A DNA stretch of 64,000 nucleotides from Collimonas sp. OK242 (lineage in GTDB: Bacteria > Pseudomonadota > Gammaproteobacteria > Burkholderiales > Burkholderiaceae_D). The stretch covers positions 124,001 through 188,000 of the forward strand of contig NZ_FNOR01000005.1 in the NCBI RefSeq assembly GCF_900107095.1. The letters run 5' to 3'. The notes below the pieces were generated by a model. The model ran no database searches. It saw only the letters and a list, made by a program, of their open reading frames with translations, and was not told the origin of the DNA. Shown here one piece after another: positions 43,371-52,027 of the stretch. Position numbers and translations under genes: made by a program. How positions within the stretch are numbered: position 1 is the stretch's first letter; each line of letters starts with the position of its first letter.

Positions 43371-45751
43371 GCCGCACCCATCTTCTTCAGATGCGCATTC
43401 ACACGGGCCGTCAAGACTTGTACTTCGTCGACGAGTTGAGGTAATGGCGTTGCGTAGCGGTCCGCTAATTCTTTGACCCGTCCAGTGAGCGCCTGCGAGA
43501 CGCGATCCAGTTCGGTCTGTACGTCAAAGGCGAGTGTGGCCAGCCATTTGTCCTCCACCACTAACGTCTTGATATCGGTCTCGGACAGCTTGGCGTACTG
43601 CGCGAATACCTTGGCGTCCAGCGCCTTCTGCGCGTCTTTGAGTTTTCTATTGCCGATGGCTTCCTGTTCGATCAGCTCAAGATAGTCGTTCAGCAGCTTG
43701 CGTTCGTCAACAGCGTCACGGTCGTTCTTAATCTCGCCCAGTCGTACCTTGGCGCTGGCCTTGGTTAACCTGCCCTTGTCGTTCCTGGCCTCTGCCAATA
43801 GACCGTCTTCGCCACTGTGTTCCTCGTCCAGTTCTTCCATTTGACGGCTGACGGCGTCGCGCTCGGCCTCATACTGATCAATGGCCTTTGCCTCGGTTGA
43901 AAAATAGCGGCGAATGATAAATCGCTGCGGGATGAGATCGGTGTTGGGTTTTCCATCCACGACTGCATTCCAGCCATCGTGTGCCACCATATAGATATCG
44001 TCCTGCATCGATTCTGCCCAATAACTCATGATGTGCTGATACACATCGTAGGCGTCCAGCAGCTTTGCTTGCTTGAAGGTGTCGAGCAGGCTTTCAGACA
44101 GCGTCTCGATCAGCGCCTTTGGGTGGCCACCGAGGGTGATGCCCATCAGTTCCGGCGTGTTAGCCGCCTTCCACTGCGCAAAAAGGACGCTGATCGACTG
44201 GTTGAATCTGGAGAATTCGGCATGGCCGAAGATGGACATCTTGATGTCGCTGGCCGCTACCTTACGCTGGCTATAACCTGGTCGATCTGCCGGAGAAAAC
44301 AACGTTGCGCGCACGCCAGGGAACACTTCCCAGTAGCGGGACAGGTCGTCAATGTCGCGGTTCGGTATGCCGCCTTGCAGATGGGCCGCGATGTCTTGCA
44401 GGTCTTCGGAGTCAGTGCTGTCGATGTAACGCGGGATGTTGAGGTTGTAGTCGTTGGTCTCGATCTCTGCCACAGGCACCAGGCGCGCATACTTGGGCGT
44501 TGCCACCTGCTTGTTGAAGGTATCCACGATCTTATGTATGTCCTGCGCGCGCAGGCGGTTCTTGTTGCCGTCCTTGATGTAGCCTTTGCTGGCGTCAATC
44601 ATAAAGATGCCCTTGCGAGCGGCGGCGTTTTCCTTGTCCAGCACGATGATGCAGGCGGGGATGCTGGTGCCATAGAACAGGTTGGCCGGCAAGCCGATGA
44701 TTCCTTTGATGTAACCGCGCTGGATAATGCGCTTGCGAATGCCACCTTCGGCACCGCCCCGGAACAGCACGCCGTGCGGCAGGATCACTGCGCCCTTGCC
44801 GGTTGTTTTTAGCGAGGCCAAGATGTGTAGCAGAAACGCATAATCGCCGTTCTTGTCGGGCGGAATACCATGTGCAAAGCGGTGGAATTCGTCTTCTGAC
44901 GGATTGAACCCATTGCTCCAGGCTTTGGTGGAGAACGGGGGATTGGCGACCACGAAGTCGAACGTCTTGAGACTACCGTCGGCCTGTTTAAAATGCGGAT
45001 TGGACAGCGTATTGTCTTTCCAGATTTCCGCCGTAGGGCAATCGTGCAGGATCATGTTCATTTTCGCCAGCGCAGCGGTTGCGTTGTCCATTTCCTGTCC
45101 ATAGATGGTGATGTCCAGCCCAGTGGTACTGCGAGCTTCATCATGGGCTTTTAGCAGCAGCGATGCCGAGCCGCACGTAGGGTCATGCAGGGTTTGGTTG
45201 GCACTGGTAGCACTGCCGATACCGATTACCTTGGCCATAACGCGCGAGACTTCCGCCGGGGTGTAGAACTGCCCTTTGCTCTTACCCGATTCAGTGGCGA
45301 AGTGGCGCATCAGGTATTCATAGGCGTCGCCGAGAATATCGTCGCCCTCGGCGCGATTACCCTTGAAATCCAGTCCGGGTGTATTGAAGATGGACACCAG
45401 ATTGGACAGGCGGTCAACCATCTCTTTGCCCTTGCCCAGTTTCTCGGCATCGTTGAAGTCGGCAACGTCGATCACGCCCTTTAGATCGTTGGCCTCGGCC
45501 AGCTTACCGATGATCTTGTTGATCTTGTCGCCGATTTCCTTGTCACCCTTGAGCGCGACCATATCGGCGAAGCTGCCACCGGTGGGTACATCGATCAGTG
45601 CATCCTTTTGACCGGCGTATTTGTCGGAAATGTATTTGACGAACAGCAGGACCAGAACGTAATCCTTATACTGGGAAGCATCCATGCCGCCGCGCAGTTC
45701 GTCGCAGCTTTTCCAGAGGGAGTTATAGAGTTCGGATTTCTTAATTGCCAT
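43361..45751 (-). CDS. hsdM: Type I restriction-modification N6-adenine methylase (HsdM)
   Basis: The 796-residue protein has an HsdM N-terminal helical domain (MAIKKSELYNSLWKSCDELR), the cofactor motif DPTCGSASLLLKA, catalytic NPPF in FVVANPPFSTKAW, and KGQFYTPAEVSRVMA. A long C-terminal extension with coiled-coil-like stretches makes it larger than the roughly 500-residue EcoKI/EcoR124 type. The ATG at 45751 fits the family start, although the frame is open 16 codons upstream. It is the first gene of the hsdM-hsdS-hsdR-YgjP-like-GGCT-like operon. Confidence 0.95.
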   Translation of the reverse strand: MAIKKSELYNSLWKSCDELRGGMDASQYKDYVLVLLFVKYISDKYAGQKDALIDVPTGGSFADMVALKGDKEIGDKINKIIGKLAEANDLKGVIDVADFNDAEKLGKGKEMVDRLSNLVSIFNTPGLDFKGNRAEGDDILGDAYEYLMRHFATESGKSKGQFYTPAEVSRVMAKVIGIGSATSANQTLHDPTCGSASLLLKAHDEARSTTGLDITIYGQEMDNATAALAKMNMILHDCPTAEIWKDNTLSNPHFKQADGSLKTFDFVVANPPFSTKAWSNGFNPSEDEFHRFAHGIPPDKNGDYAFLLHILASLKTTGKGAVILPHGVLFRGGAEGGIRKRIIQRGYIKGIIGLPANLFYGTSIPACIIVLDKENAAARKGIFMIDASKGYIKDGNKNRLRAQDIHKIVDTFNKQVATPKYARLVPVAEIETNDYNLNIPRYIDSTDSEDLQDIAAHLQGGIPNRDIDDLSRYWEVFPGVRATLFSPADRPGYSQRKVAASDIKMSIFGHAEFSRFNQSISVLFAQWKAANTPELMGITLGGHPKALIETLSESLLDTFKQAKLLDAYDVYQHIMSYWAESMQDDIYMVAHDGWNAVVDGKPNTDLIPQRFIIRRYFSTEAKAIDQYEAERDAVSRQMEELDEEHSGEDGLLAEARNDKGRLTKASAKVRLGEIKNDRDAVDERKLLNDYLELIEQEAIGNRKLKDAQKALDAKVFAQYAKLSETDIKTLVVEDKWLATLAFDVQTELDRVSQALTGRVKELADRYATPLPQLVDEVQVLTARVNAHLKKMGAAWR

Positions 45752-46124
45752 GAATGAGGTTACTTTATTGTGAATACGTACTAGGGGTGCGCGGGCCAAT
45801 GCATGGGCTAGTGCGTCGAGCAGATGTGTGACCGTGTTCGTGCGACAGTCGTCGCCATGAATTTACCAGAACGCTGGCCACCACTGTCCGCGTATCGGCG
45901 CACCGCTTATGTGCTGTCGGTTGAATGGTTTGCTTGAGGTCTTCGATCATGCAGGAGGTGATTACAGTCGGGATTTGATGAGATGTCATCTTATCTTATG
46001 CGTCGCACTGCCGAGATGGAATGTTGTAGTGCGGCCTGGACAAGGGCGGCGATGGGTGGATGTGCAAGTGCGCTCGCACGCAGTCAGGAAGGAGTGCCGG
46101 AAATCGACGGCCCGCTTGCCAAAA
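45752..46124. other. Gap at the island's right end, no gene seen
   Basis: Upstream region of hsdM and right end of the island. Only short, unsupported frames occur on either strand. It must hold the hsdM promoter, but I see no clear -35/-10 pair. Confidence 0.5.
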
Positions 46125-46143
46125 AAGTCCACAGGAAGGCCAC
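46125..46143 (+). promoter_or_regulatory. Right-end arm-site-like repeat
   Basis: The 19 bases AAGTCCACAGGAAGGCCAC differ from 24925-24943 at two positions and have the same orientation. It lies 70 bases inside the right att core. It is a candidate integrase arm-binding site. Confidence 0.45.
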
Positions 46144-46148
46144 AAACG

Positions 46149-46181
46149 AAAAAACCGACTGATTAGAGTCGGCCTTTTTTA
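46149..46181 (-). terminator. Island-borne terminator now serving tRNA-Met
   Basis: CCGACT-GATTAG-AGTCGG with T-runs on both sides forms a bidirectional terminator 32 bases beyond the tRNA 3' end. It belongs to the island side of attR, so the tRNA now uses a terminator brought in by the element. Confidence 0.8.
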
Positions 46182-46212
46182 TCGTAAGTGATTGATTAAT
46201 ATCACTAAATTC

Positions 46213-46260
46213 TGGTGGTGATAGGTGGACTTGAACCACCGACCCCAGCATTATGAGTGC
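46213..46260 (-). repeat. attR: 48-bp att core inside tRNA-Met
   Basis: Perfect copy of 24772-24819. It covers the tRNA from the anticodon stem to the CCA end, so insertion left the gene intact at this end. Confidence 0.95.
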
Positions 46261-46289
46261 TGTGCTCTAACCAACTGAGCTATATCACC
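46213..46289 (-). tRNA. tRNA-Met(CAU), elongator type
   Basis: The 77-base cloverleaf folds fully: acceptor GGTGATA/TATCACC, D stem GCTC/GAGC, anticodon stem CAGCA/TGCTG with loop CTCATAA, T stem GGTGG/CCACC, and an encoded CCA. The anticodon is CAT. The anticodon arm and variable loop (CACTCATAATG, GGGTC) resemble the E. coli elongator tRNA-Met rather than the initiator or the lysidine-modified Ile2 tRNA. It is the attachment site of the island. Confidence 0.93.
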
Positions 46290-46302
46290 AATGAAGCCCT
46301 AA

Positions 46303-46332
46303 ATTATGACGCATTCCGCCAAATCCTGTCAA
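46303..46332 (-). promoter_or_regulatory. Promoter of tRNA-Met
   Basis: On the minus strand TTGACA (46327-46332) and CATAAT (46303-46308) are separated by 18 bases, ending 13 bases upstream of the tRNA 5' end. This is a near-consensus sigma-70 promoter. Confidence 0.85.
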
Positions 46333-46375
46333 GAAAAACAGCTTCCGGATGCTTTTCAAGGGCAATTTCGTGGTG

Positions 46376-47356
46376 TTATCGCTGTTTGAGGGCTGTAATC
46401 ACTGCCTCCAGCACCGTATCGGCAACATGATCGCCAATACAGTCAATCACAAGCCGCTCCGGCATGGAGCGCAACCAGGTAAGCTGGCGTTTGGCTAGCT
46501 GGCGGGTGGCGGCGATGCCTTTTTCCCGTAGTTCCTGGTAGCCGTACTGGCCGTCCAGATATTCCCAGGTTTGGCGATAGCCGACGCAGCGCATCGACGG
46601 CAGGCCGAGGTGCAGGTCGCCGCGGGCGCGTAGTGTTTCGACTTCCGCTATAAGGCCGCCGCTTTGTATATCCAGCATCAGATCGAAGCGCCGGGCGATC
46701 CGCTCATGCAGCACGCTGCGGTCTGACGGCTCCAGGGCTATCGGCAATATGTCGAACGGCAGTTCCGGCGCTGGCCGGTCGGTCAGCAGCGAGGACATGG
46801 TCTGGCCGCTCAGTTCGATGATTTCGAGGGCGCGCTGGATGCGCTGGCTATCGTTGGGTTTGAGGCGGGCGGCGGTGACCGGGTCGAGCTGCGCCAGCTT
46901 GGCGTGCATGCCGGGCACGCCGATCAGGGCGGCTTCGGCATCCAGCCGGGCGCGCAGTTGCGGATCGGCTTGCGGCAGGGCGTCGAGGCCGTCGCGCAGG
47001 GCTTTGAAATACAGCATGGTGCCGCCGACCATCAATACCAGCTTGCCGCGCGCATGGATTTCATTGAACAGGCGCAGCGCATCGTCGCGGAATTGCATGG
47101 CCGAGTAGGATTGCGTCGGCTCCATGATGTCGATCAGGTGGTGCGGCGCCGTGGCAAGTTCGTCGCGGCTGGGCTTGGCGGTGCCGATATCCATGCCGCG
47201 ATATACCAGGGCCGAATCGACCGAGATGATTTCGGACGGGATGTGTTTCGCGATTTCCAGTGCGGCGGCGGTTTTGCCGGATGCGGTGGGGCCCATGATG
47301 GCGACTACCAGCGGCTTGGCTGTGGCCGAGGTTGGTGTTGCAGGCTGTGATGACAT
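46376..47356 (-). CDS. miaA: tRNA dimethylallyltransferase MiaA
   Basis: MiaA prenylates A37 of tRNAs reading UNN codons, providing the substrate of MiaB. The 326-residue protein has the P-loop [34 protein letters not shown], and [11 protein letters not shown]. The C-terminal part includes [14 protein letters not shown]. The ATG at 47356 lies 5 bases beyond the mutL stop, the classic mutL-miaA coupling. A longer frame into mutL is not needed. Confidence 0.96.
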   Translation of the reverse strand: MSSQPATPTSATAKPLVVAIMGPTASGKTAAALEIAKHIPSEIISVDSALVYRGMDIGTAKPSRDELATAPHHLIDIMEPTQSYSAMQFRDDALRLFNEIHARGKLVLMVGGTMLYFKALRDGLDALPQADPQLRARLDAEAALIGVPGMHAKLAQLDPVTAARLKPNDSQRIQRALEIIELSGQTMSSLLTDRPAPELPFDILPIALEPSDRSVLHERIARRFDLMLDIQSGGLIAEVETLRARGDLHLGLPSMRCVGYRQTWEYLDGQYGYQELREKGIAATRQLAKRQLTWLRSMPERLVIDCIGDHVADTVLEAVITALKQR

Positions 47357-47361
47357 ACCGC

Positions 47362-49230
47362 TTATTGACCGCGCAAGAATAATTTGTCCAGGTCCGACAG
47401 CGCCAGCTGGCTCCAGGTGGGGCGGCCGTGATTGCATTGGTCGGCGCGTTCGGTGGCTTCCATTTGCCGCAGCAGGGCGTTCATTTCCGGCGCCGTCAGG
47501 CTGCGGTTGGCGCGCACCGCGGTATGGCAGGCCAGGGTGCCGAGCAGTTCATTGCGACGTTCGACCAGGACGCGCGAGCCGCCGAATTCACGCACATCGC
47601 GCAACACGTCGCGTGCCAGCGTCTGGGCGTCGGCGTTCTTCAACAATGCCGGGACCGAGCGCACTGCCAGCGTGGCGGGCGAGATGGCGGCGATATCGAA
47701 ACCCAGCGCATGCAGGGTTTCCTGGTTTTCTTCGGCGGTGCCGACTTCAACCGCATCGGCAAAGAAGGTCACCGGGATCAGCAGCGGCTGCACCTGCATC
47801 GCATCGTCATCCAGGGCGCCTTTCAATTGTTCGTACAGAATGCGCTCGTGTGCCGCGTGCATGTCGACCAGCACCAGGCCTTTGGTGTTTTGCGCAAGGA
47901 TGTAAATACCGTGCAGCTGGGCCAGCGCAAAGCCTAGCGGGAAATCGTCGCTGGGCAGCGTTTGGCTGGCAGGCTGCAGTGCGGCCGGATAGTTTGCGGC
48001 GACGCTGCCGGCAGCGCGGTCACTATCCGTAAACAATGCGCCGTAATTAGCCATGGTTTGCGCCACGCCGTTGATGGCGGGCGCAAATTGCGGGCCGAAT
48101 GAGGTTTGCTGCTGGGGCATTTGTGCAGCGGGCTGCAGAATCGCCTGCAGATGCTCTTGCGAACCGCGAATCCACGGCATCGCGCCGCTGGGCGAGGGCA
48201 ATGGCGCCGGCGTTGCGCCAAACGAGGTGGCGGAAGTTTGCGCCAGCGCGCGGCTGACCGCATGGAACACGAACTGGTGAACCGCGCGGCTGTCGCGGAA
48301 GCGTACTTCGATTTTCGACGGGTGCACGTTGACGTCTACCAGTGCCGGGTCGAGGTCCAGTCCCAAGACGTACGAGGGATAGCGGTCGCCGTGCAGCACG
48401 TCTTGATAGGCGGCGCGCACCGCGTGCACCAGCAATTTGTCACGCACGAAGCGGCCGTTGACGTAGAAGTACTGGGCGTCGGCGCGCGCCTTGGAGGCGG
48501 TCGGCAAACCGACGAAGCCATGCAGGCGCAGCGGTCCGGCGCCTTCATCCAGCGCCAGGCGGGCATTGGCGAATTCGTTGCCGAGGATGCTGGCGCTGCG
48601 CTTGGCGATTTCGGTGATGTTCCAGTGGTCGACAGTCTTGCCGTTGTGCGTCAGCGAAAAAGACACATCCGGCCGCGCCAGCGCGATGCGCCGTACCACT
48701 TCAGCGGAGTGGCCGAATTCGGTCTGGTCCGATTTCAGGAATTTACGCCTGGCTGGCGTATTGAAATACAGGTCCTGGACGTCGACCGTGGTGCCCTGCG
48801 CGCCGGATGACGGCGTCACGGCCAGCGTGCTGCCGTCGATTTCCGAGGCGTGGCTGGCGTCGGCGGTGCGCGAGGTCAGGGTCAGCAGCGATACCGAAGC
48901 AATGGATGCCAGCGCTTCGCCGCGGAATCCTAGCGTGGCGACATTTTCCAGATCGTGCAGCGAACTGATTTTTGATGTCGCATGACGCGCCAGCGCCAAT
49001 GGCAGTTGTTCCGGCGCGATACCGCGGCCGTTGTCGGTAATGGCGATGCGTTTGACGCCGCCTTGTTCCAGCCGCACCGTGATTTGGGTGGCGCCTGCGT
49101 CCAGCGCATTTTCCAGGAGTTCCTTGACCACGGCGGAGGGTCGTTCGACCACTTCACCTGCCGCAATTTGCGAAATCAGGTTGTCTGGGAGTTGCTGGAT
49201 AGCGCGGATGGGAGAGAGCGGTGCATTCAT
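47362..49230 (-). CDS. mutL: DNA mismatch repair protein MutL
   Basis: The 622-residue protein has GHKL ATPase motifs at the N-terminus ([38 protein letters not shown]), a Pro/Gln/Ala-rich linker and a C-terminal dimerisation domain. The C-terminal domain carries [12 protein letters not shown] (residues about 456-467), which fits the DxHA-x2-E-x4-E endonuclease motif, plus [11 protein letters not shown] and CNHGRPT. It is therefore predicted to be a nicking MutL, unlike the E. coli protein. It precedes miaA. Confidence 0.95.
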   Translation of the reverse strand: MNAPLSPIRAIQQLPDNLISQIAAGEVVERPSAVVKELLENALDAGATQITVRLEQGGVKRIAITDNGRGIAPEQLPLALARHATSKISSLHDLENVATLGFRGEALASIASVSLLTLTSRTADASHASEIDGSTLAVTPSSGAQGTTVDVQDLYFNTPARRKFLKSDQTEFGHSAEVVRRIALARPDVSFSLTHNGKTVDHWNITEIAKRSASILGNEFANARLALDEGAGPLRLHGFVGLPTASKARADAQYFYVNGRFVRDKLLVHAVRAAYQDVLHGDRYPSYVLGLDLDPALVDVNVHPSKIEVRFRDSRAVHQFVFHAVSRALAQTSATSFGATPAPLPSPSGAMPWIRGSQEHLQAILQPAAQMPQQQTSFGPQFAPAINGVAQTMANYGALFTDSDRAAGSVAANYPAALQPASQTLPSDDFPLGFALAQLHGIYILAQNTKGLVLVDMHAAHERILYEQLKGALDDDAMQVQPLLIPVTFFADAVEVGTAEENQETLHALGFDIAAISPATLAVRSVPALLKNADAQTLARDVLRDVREFGGSRVLVERRNELLGTLACHTAVRANRSLTAPEMNALLRQMEATERADQCNHGRPTWSQLALSDLDKLFLRGQ

Positions 49231-49371
49231 GTGGCGATTATACCGAAGCGCGCCGCCGCCGCAGCGAGTTGCCTCCCGGAAGCCTTGTCATTGTCAGCAC
49301 AAACAATTGCCGGACCTAATTGTTTGCTGTCTTTCGTAGTGTATTATTCCGGCGCTAACTAAGGAAAAAAT

Positions 49372-50016
49372 ATGGACTTTATGCAATTCATGGACGTCAT
49401 TCTGCACGTCGATAAATCCCTTGGCTTTTTGATCAAGGAATACGGCACCCTGGTCTATATGGTTCTGTTCCTGATCGTTTTTTGCGAAACCGGCCTGGTG
49501 GTATTGCCGTTTTTGCCTGGCGATACCTTGTTATTTATCGGTGGTGCGTTTTGCGCAACAGGTGAAATGAATATCTGGCTGCTGATGGGTATGCTGATTA
49601 TTGCGGCAACTACCGGCAACACGCTGAATTACTGGATAGGCAGCGTGATCGGGCATAAGGTCTACACCCACGATTATCGATGGCTGGACAAAAAGGCATT
49701 GCAAAGGACCCATGCGTTTTACGAGCATCACGGCGGCAAGACCATCATCCTGTCGCGTTTCGTGCCTATCGTGCGGACTTTCGCACCGTTTGTGGCCGGG
49801 GTGTCCGAGATGACTTTCTCCAAGTTCCAGTTCTTTAATATTACCGGCGCCTTGATGTGGGTGGTCGGCCTGGTTTCGGCCGGCTATTTCTTCGGCAATA
49901 TCCCGATTATCCGCGATCACCTGAACACGATTGTGCTGGTCGGGGTTGGCGCCGCAGTGGTGCCGGTGGCGCTGGGCGGCCTGTGGAAGTTCTACCGGAA
50001 AATGCGCGGCGTATAA
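49372..50016 (+). CDS. DedA/SNARE-associated family membrane protein
   Basis: The 214-residue inner-membrane protein has the DedA signatures FCETGLVVLPFLPGDTLLF and FSRFVPIVRTFAPFVAG-type (SRFVPIVRTFAPFVAGVSEM), with five to six hydrophobic segments. DedA proteins act as lipid-carrier translocases or affect membrane potential; which applies here is unknown. AAGGAAA precedes the ATG. It is divergent from mutL and is followed by a strong terminator. Confidence 0.92.
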   Translation: MDFMQFMDVILHVDKSLGFLIKEYGTLVYMVLFLIVFCETGLVVLPFLPGDTLLFIGGAFCATGEMNIWLLMGMLIIAATTGNTLNYWIGSVIGHKVYTHDYRWLDKKALQRTHAFYEHHGGKTIILSRFVPIVRTFAPFVAGVSEMTFSKFQFFNITGALMWVVGLVSAGYFFGNIPIIRDHLNTIVLVGVGAAVVPVALGGLWKFYRKMRGV

Positions 50017-50047
50017 GTAAAGTCGAAGCACAGCCGAAGCACAATGA

Positions 50048-50086
50048 AATAAGGGCGCGCTGCAAGATTTGCAGTGCGCCCTTATT
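50048..50086. terminator. Bidirectional terminator between dedA-like gene and amiC
   Basis: AATAAGGGCGC/GCGCCCTTATT forms a long stem, extended by CTGCA/TGCAG with one mismatch, between two convergent genes. The ends are A/T-rich on both strands. Confidence 0.85.
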
Positions 50087-50109
50087 ACTTTAAAATCTGG
50101 ATCGGCGGC

Positions 50110-51468
50110 TTAGGTCAAACGGTTCCGTGCCAGCGGCGGATTATGGGCAAAATACTTCTTGATCCCTTTCAGGACCGCATCCGCCATCTGATCCTGATAA
50201 GCGTTGTCAGTCAGTCTCGCTTCTTCTTCCGGATTGGAAATAAAAGCGGTTTCAATCAGGATGCTAGGAATATCCGGCGCTTTCAACACCGCAAAACCGG
50301 CTTGCTCGACCGCGCCCTTGTGCAATTTGTTGATGCCGCCGATTTCATTCAATACCGCGCTGGCGAGTTTCATGCTGTCGTTGATCTGTGCCGTGGTCGA
50401 CAAGTCCAGCAGCACGCTCGCCAGTTGACGGTCATGGCTCTGGATATTGATGCCGCCGATCAGGTCGGCCGAGTTTTCCTTGTTGGCCAGCCAGCGTGCA
50501 GCGGTTGAACTGGCGCCTTTTTCCGACAGGGCAAATACCGAGGAGCCGCGTGCGGTCGGCGTCACGAAGGCGTCGGCATGGATGGAAACGAACAGGTCGG
50601 CTTGCACCTTCCTGGCCTTCTGCACGCGTACGCCGAGCGGTACAAAATAATCGGCGTCGCGCGTCAGCATCACCCGCATGTTCGGCTGTTGCTCGATCTT
50701 GGCCTTGAGCCGCTTGGCAATCGACAGCACGACGTCTTTTTCACGGTTGCCGCCGCGCCCGGTGGCGCCCGGGTCTTCACCGCCATGTCCCGGATCGAGG
50801 GCGATGGTGATCATGCGCGTTAAGGTCGGGGTCGGGGTTTTGTCGGGTTTGGGATCGACGCGGGCGATCTGCGGCGGTGGCGGCTCGGGTTGCGCTTGCA
50901 GCGGCGGTTTTGGCTCCGGCGGTTTGGTTTGCGCTACTGGCGGCGCGACTTCGCCCGGGTTGGCGGATGGCCATTCACCCTTTTCGATCATGGCGGCGAT
51001 CGGGTCGGGCGGGTTGGCCGGATACAAATCGAATACCAGCCGATGCTGGTAGCCGCCCACCGGATCCAGGGTAAACACCTGCGGTTTGACTTCTTCCTTC
51101 AGGTCGAACACCAGCCGCACGACGTTGGGGCGGTTCTGTCCGACCCGGACCTGTTTGATATAGGGATCGTTAGGCTGAATCTTGGCGACCAGTTCCTTCA
51201 AGGTAGGATTGAGTTCGATGCCTTCGATATCGACCACCATGCGGTCCGGATTTTGCACCAGGAAATGGGTGGTTTTCAGTTCCGAGTCGTTTTCCAGGGT
51301 GACGCGGGTGTAGTCCTCTGCCGGCCAGACCCGTACTGCGACAATTTGCGCGGCGCGCGCCGACAGCGGCGCCAGTACTGAAATGAGCAAGGTGCCGCCG
51401 GCCTTGAGTATGGTGCGGCGAACCTTTGATTTTAAAGGTTTGGTGCAAATTTCAATCGAGCGAGACAT
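50110..51468 (-). CDS. amiC: N-acetylmuramoyl-L-alanine amidase AmiC
   Basis: AmiC hydrolyses septal peptidoglycan in the periplasm to separate daughter cells. The 452-residue protein begins with a twin-arginine-like signal (KVRRTILKAGGTLL, cleavage near ARA-AQ) and has an AMIN domain (about residues 40-145). A Pro-rich linker follows, then an Amidase_3 zinc domain with ALDPGHGGEDPGATG, NREKDVVL, FVSIHADAF and LIETAFISN. It overlaps tsaE by 37 bases, the usual tsaE-amiC coupling. Confidence 0.95.
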   Translation of the reverse strand: MSRSIEICTKPLKSKVRRTILKAGGTLLISVLAPLSARAAQIVAVRVWPAEDYTRVTLENDSELKTTHFLVQNPDRMVVDIEGIELNPTLKELVAKIQPNDPYIKQVRVGQNRPNVVRLVFDLKEEVKPQVFTLDPVGGYQHRLVFDLYPANPPDPIAAMIEKGEWPSANPGEVAPPVAQTKPPEPKPPLQAQPEPPPPQIARVDPKPDKTPTPTLTRMITIALDPGHGGEDPGATGRGGNREKDVVLSIAKRLKAKIEQQPNMRVMLTRDADYFVPLGVRVQKARKVQADLFVSIHADAFVTPTARGSSVFALSEKGASSTAARWLANKENSADLIGGINIQSHDRQLASVLLDLSTTAQINDSMKLASAVLNEIGGINKLHKGAVEQAGFAVLKAPDIPSILIETAFISNPEEEARLTDNAYQDQMADAVLKGIKKYFAHNPPLARNRLT

Positions 51469-51926
51469 TGACTACCCTTATCAGATAACGCCTGCAATTC
51501 TACATCACGTCCCCTGTCGGAAACATGGGAAACACTGAGTAATACATTGATGTCGGGCGGCGGCAACGCGGCAGCGGCTTTTTCCGGCCATTCGACGATA
51601 CAGATGGTGCTTTGGTTGAAATATTCGCGGAAACCGGCCTCCAGGAATTCATCCGGACTGGCCATCCGATACAAATCGAAGTGCATCACTTCGACCGCCT
51701 GTTGGGCTATCTGGATGGTATAAGGTTCCACCAAAGTGTAAGTAGGGCTTTTGACGTGGCCCTCATAACCGGCAGCGTGCAGCAAGGCGCGGGTCAGCGC
51801 GGTTTTGCCCGCCCCCAGGTCGCCATGCAAATGGAACGCCAGCCCGGGCAGCAAGGCTCTCGCCAATGCGGCTCCCAGAGCGCTGGTTCCGGCTTCATCG
51901 TGCAGGTGGGTAGTAAAATGGGGCAT
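51432..51926 (-). CDS. tsaE: tRNA threonylcarbamoyladenosine biosynthesis ATPase TsaE
   Basis: TsaE is the ATPase that supports TsaBD in t6A37 formation on ANN-decoding tRNAs. The 164-residue protein has the P-loop HGDLGAGKTALTRALL, KSPTYTLVEPY, and MHFDLYRM. It is divergent from queG, separated by a 14-bp tandem-repeat array, and is followed by amiC. With miaA, miaB and queG it makes this window rich in tRNA-modification genes. Confidence 0.95.
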   Translation of the reverse strand: MPHFTTHLHDEAGTSALGAALARALLPGLAFHLHGDLGAGKTALTRALLHAAGYEGHVKSPTYTLVEPYTIQIAQQAVEVMHFDLYRMASPDEFLEAGFREYFNQSTICIVEWPEKAAAALPPPDINVLLSVSHVSDRGRDVELQALSDKGSQCLARLKFAPNL

Positions 51927-51938
51927 CTCGTTACATAG

Positions 51939-52022
51939 TCCTTCGTATCAGGTCTTTTAAATCAAATCTTTTAAATCGAGTCTTTTAAATCGAATCTTTA
52001 GCATCAAGTCTTTTAAGTCGCC
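51939..52022. repeat. 14-bp tandem repeat, six units
   Basis: Units are TCCTTCGTATCAGG, TCTTTTAAATCAAA, TCTTTTAAATCGAG, TCTTTTAAATCGAA, TCTTTAGCATCAAG and TCTTTTAAGTCGCC. The three central ones are nearly identical. The array fills the tsaE-queG divergent intergenic region up to 6 bases before the queG start, so promoters for both must lie in or beside it. Confidence 0.85.
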
Positions 52023-52027
52023 CAGCC

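Larger units (their letters stand above)
24820..46212. mobile_element. Genomic island in tRNA-Met, satellite-like with type I RM cargo
   Basis: The element is delimited by the 48-bp perfect direct repeat and has a tyrosine integrase reading inward from the left end. It contains an excisionase-like HTH gene, replication-type genes and iterons, a lone small terminase subunit, a serine resolvase, and restriction genes at the right end. No phage structural, large terminase or conjugation genes were found. Composition and coding style change within it: the 33.5-34.7 kb segment is visibly more A/T-rich than the hsd part, suggesting assembly from several sources. The nearest known type is a phage-inducible chromosomal island. 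Confidence 0.9.
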
